NCBI GenBank assembly: GCA_030040475.1
Contig: JASHTQ010000222.1
Coordinates: 1-7,319 of the forward strand
DNA from: Streptosporangiaceae bacterium
GTDB taxonomy: Bacteria; Actinomycetota; Actinomycetes; Streptosporangiales; Streptosporangiaceae
Length of the DNA stretch: 7,319 bases
Direction: 5' to 3'
Part shown: positions 6,657 through 7,319 of the stretch, piece by piece
How the letters are laid out: every line of letters begins with the position of its first letter
How positions within the stretch are numbered: position 1 is the first letter of the stretch
Program-made: the position numbers and the translations under genes
The notes under the pieces: generated by a model
Database searches by the model: none
What the model was told of the DNA's origin: nothing
The model's input: the letters and a program-made list of their open reading frames with translations, nothing else

Positions 6657-6720
6657 CGGTACCCGCCGCCCGCCGCGCCGGACCTGGGCGGTTTCGGACG
6701 CGCGGCGGTCATCGGTACCC
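6609..6720 (-). repeat. 56-bp imperfect tandem duplication across the murL/murD2 junction
   Basis: On the minus strand the unit at 6720-6665 is repeated at 6664-6609. The first 16 bases (GGGTACCGATGACCGC) are identical, and by hand 45 of 56 positions match. Each unit contains the ATGA stop/start overlap, so the junction occurs twice. The four differences in the first seven codons after ATG are all third-position synonymous changes, giving MTAARPK in both copies; the seven later differences all change the amino acid. Confidence 0.85.
6653..6712 (-). CDS. 19-codon mini-ORF between murL and murD2 made by the tandem duplication
   Basis: Its ATG (6712-6710) overlaps the murL TGA as ATGA and its own TGA (6655-6653) overlaps the murD2 ATG as ATGA. 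It starts MTAARPK, like MurD2, and ends GYR, like MurL. Because the repeat unit is 56 bases (3n+2), the mini-ORF returns to the murL frame and stops exactly at the second junction. Ribosomes ending murL could therefore translate it and pass on to murD2. It may be a relay for translational coupling or a leftover without product function. Whether it is translated cannot be seen here. Confidence 0.4.
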   Translation of the reverse strand: MTAARPKPPRSGAAGGGYR

Positions 6721-7319
6721 GGCCGGGATGAAGGCCTCGCCGACCGGGGCCAGCATCGCGGCGGCGTCGGCGTCCGTCGGCGCGTCCGGCCTGGCCGCCA
6801 CCTCGCCGGCCAGTTCGCGCAGCAGGCGGTCGGCCTTGCGGTCCTCGCGCCTTGCGGCGAGCAGGGCGGCGGCCCGGCACTCGTTGACCTCGCCGACGCA
6901 CTCGAACGGCTTGGTGCCCGCGCCGAGCAGCGCGCGGAACTTCCCGGCGAGGCTTGGATCCTGCAGCGGTTCGCCGGTCGCCACGAAGATCTGGCCGAGT
7001 TCCGCCGCCGGGAGGAACGGCGCGAGGATCAGGTCGATGAAGCAGCACTTGTCGCACTGGCCGCACCAGTGGTCGAGCCGGCGCGCGGGATCGGCGTAGA
7101 AGGCCTTGTTGCAGCTGCGGAACGAGCCGTGGTACTGCCCGAGCGCGGCGAACTCCCGCCCCACCCACAGCTCGGTCCGGTCCCTGAGCCAGGAGAAGTA
7201 GTCCGGCAGCGCTGCCGGGCTCGCCGCCAGCACGTCGCGGAACGCGGCCTCGAACTCGGCGCTCTTGGAGTACTGGTGGTTCACCGGGCGTCCCCGGTGC
7301 TCCAGCGTCGGGACGGACG
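6709..7319 (-). CDS. murL: MurL, UDP-MurNAc-L-Ala-L-Glu epimerase, C-terminal part (5' end outside window)
   Basis: The frame is open from the right edge to a TGA at 6709-6711, giving about 202 residues. The GTG at 7284 reads as an internal Val in VNHQYSK, since in-frame sequence without a stop continues upstream, so this is the C-terminal part of a longer protein (family members are roughly 450 residues). Hallmarks are FRSCN, the cysteine cluster WCGQCDKCC followed by FIDLILAPF, and PFECVGEVNEC further on; the clustered cysteines could bind a metal. I identify it as MurL from these blocks and from the adjacent MurD2-like ligase. MurL, known from Xanthomonas, uses ATP to convert the terminal L-Glu of UDP-MurNAc-L-Ala-L-Glu to D-Glu in the cytoplasm, replacing free D-Glu made by MurI. 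The C-terminal 60 residues are Ala-rich and less characteristic. Its TGA overlaps the mini-ORF ATG. The identification is from memory of the family, with no search run. Confidence 0.82.
   Translation of the reverse strand, partial: SVPTLEHRGRPVNHQYSKSAEFEAAFRDVLAASPAALPDYFSWLRDRTELWVGREFAALGQYHGSFRSCNKAFYADPARRLDHWCGQCDKCCFIDLILAPFLPAAELGQIFVATGEPLQDPSLAGKFRALLGAGTKPFECVGEVNECRAAALLAARREDRKADRLLRELAGEVAARPDAPTDADAAAMLAPVGEAFIPAGYR

Noticed and set aside
6653..7168. A 171-codon leftward open frame across murL, ending with the mini-ORF.
   Set aside because: Only its last 19 codons have meaning, as the duplicated junction; the rest is an out-of-frame shadow of murL.
1..7319. CRISPR arrays, tRNA or rRNA genes, insertion sequences, toxin-antitoxin or phage-defence genes.
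   Set aside because: No regular spaced repeats, tRNA-like folds, transposase motifs or defence-family motifs were seen on either strand.

Overview
The window looks like chromosome from a high-GC actinobacterium. GC is very high throughout, third codon positions are almost all G or C, start codons are ATG and GTG, two gene pairs join through ATGA overlaps, and one gene has the 10-to-ATG spacing of a leaderless actinobacterial transcript. The genus cannot be fixed from this sequence. The window is almost fully coding: seven genes with recognisable products or architecture, plus one unidentified partial gene at the left edge.

Left part (1-3291). A rightward gene enters from the left edge and ends at 408. 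It encodes the coiled-coil C-terminus of an unidentified protein. Its last 45 bases overlap the tail of a leftward gene set. Read in transcription order, that set is a type-B carboxylesterase (3291-1780), a gamma-carbonic-anhydrase-like hexapeptide-repeat protein (1742-1221) and an amidohydrolase-2 family hydrolase (1224-364). The last two share an ATGA stop/start. The set looks like an operon for small-molecule metabolism, but the substrate cannot be read from the sequence.

Middle (3292-4025). A 125-base divergent intergenic region holds a likely leaderless promoter. It also holds an inverted repeat whose two arms sit beside candidate -10 boxes for both directions. To its right is a pentapeptide-repeat protein with 30 uninterrupted pentapeptides, of the MfpA/Qnr fold class.

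Right part (4045-7319, all leftward). The order of transcription is murL (5' end outside the window), a MurD-type ligase best read as MurD2, then a secreted lipoprotein with Asp-box (BNR) repeats. MurL and MurD2 form the alternative route for putting D-glutamate into peptidoglycan. MurD2 adds L-Glu to UDP-MurNAc-L-Ala, and MurL epimerises that residue to D-Glu on the nucleotide precursor. The ligase departs from normal MurD at several glutamate-site motifs, as expected for this role.

The most unusual structure is at the murL/murD2 junction. A 56-bp imperfect tandem duplication carries the ATGA stop/start overlap twice. Between the two genes it creates a 19-codon mini-ORF that begins like MurD2 and ends like MurL.
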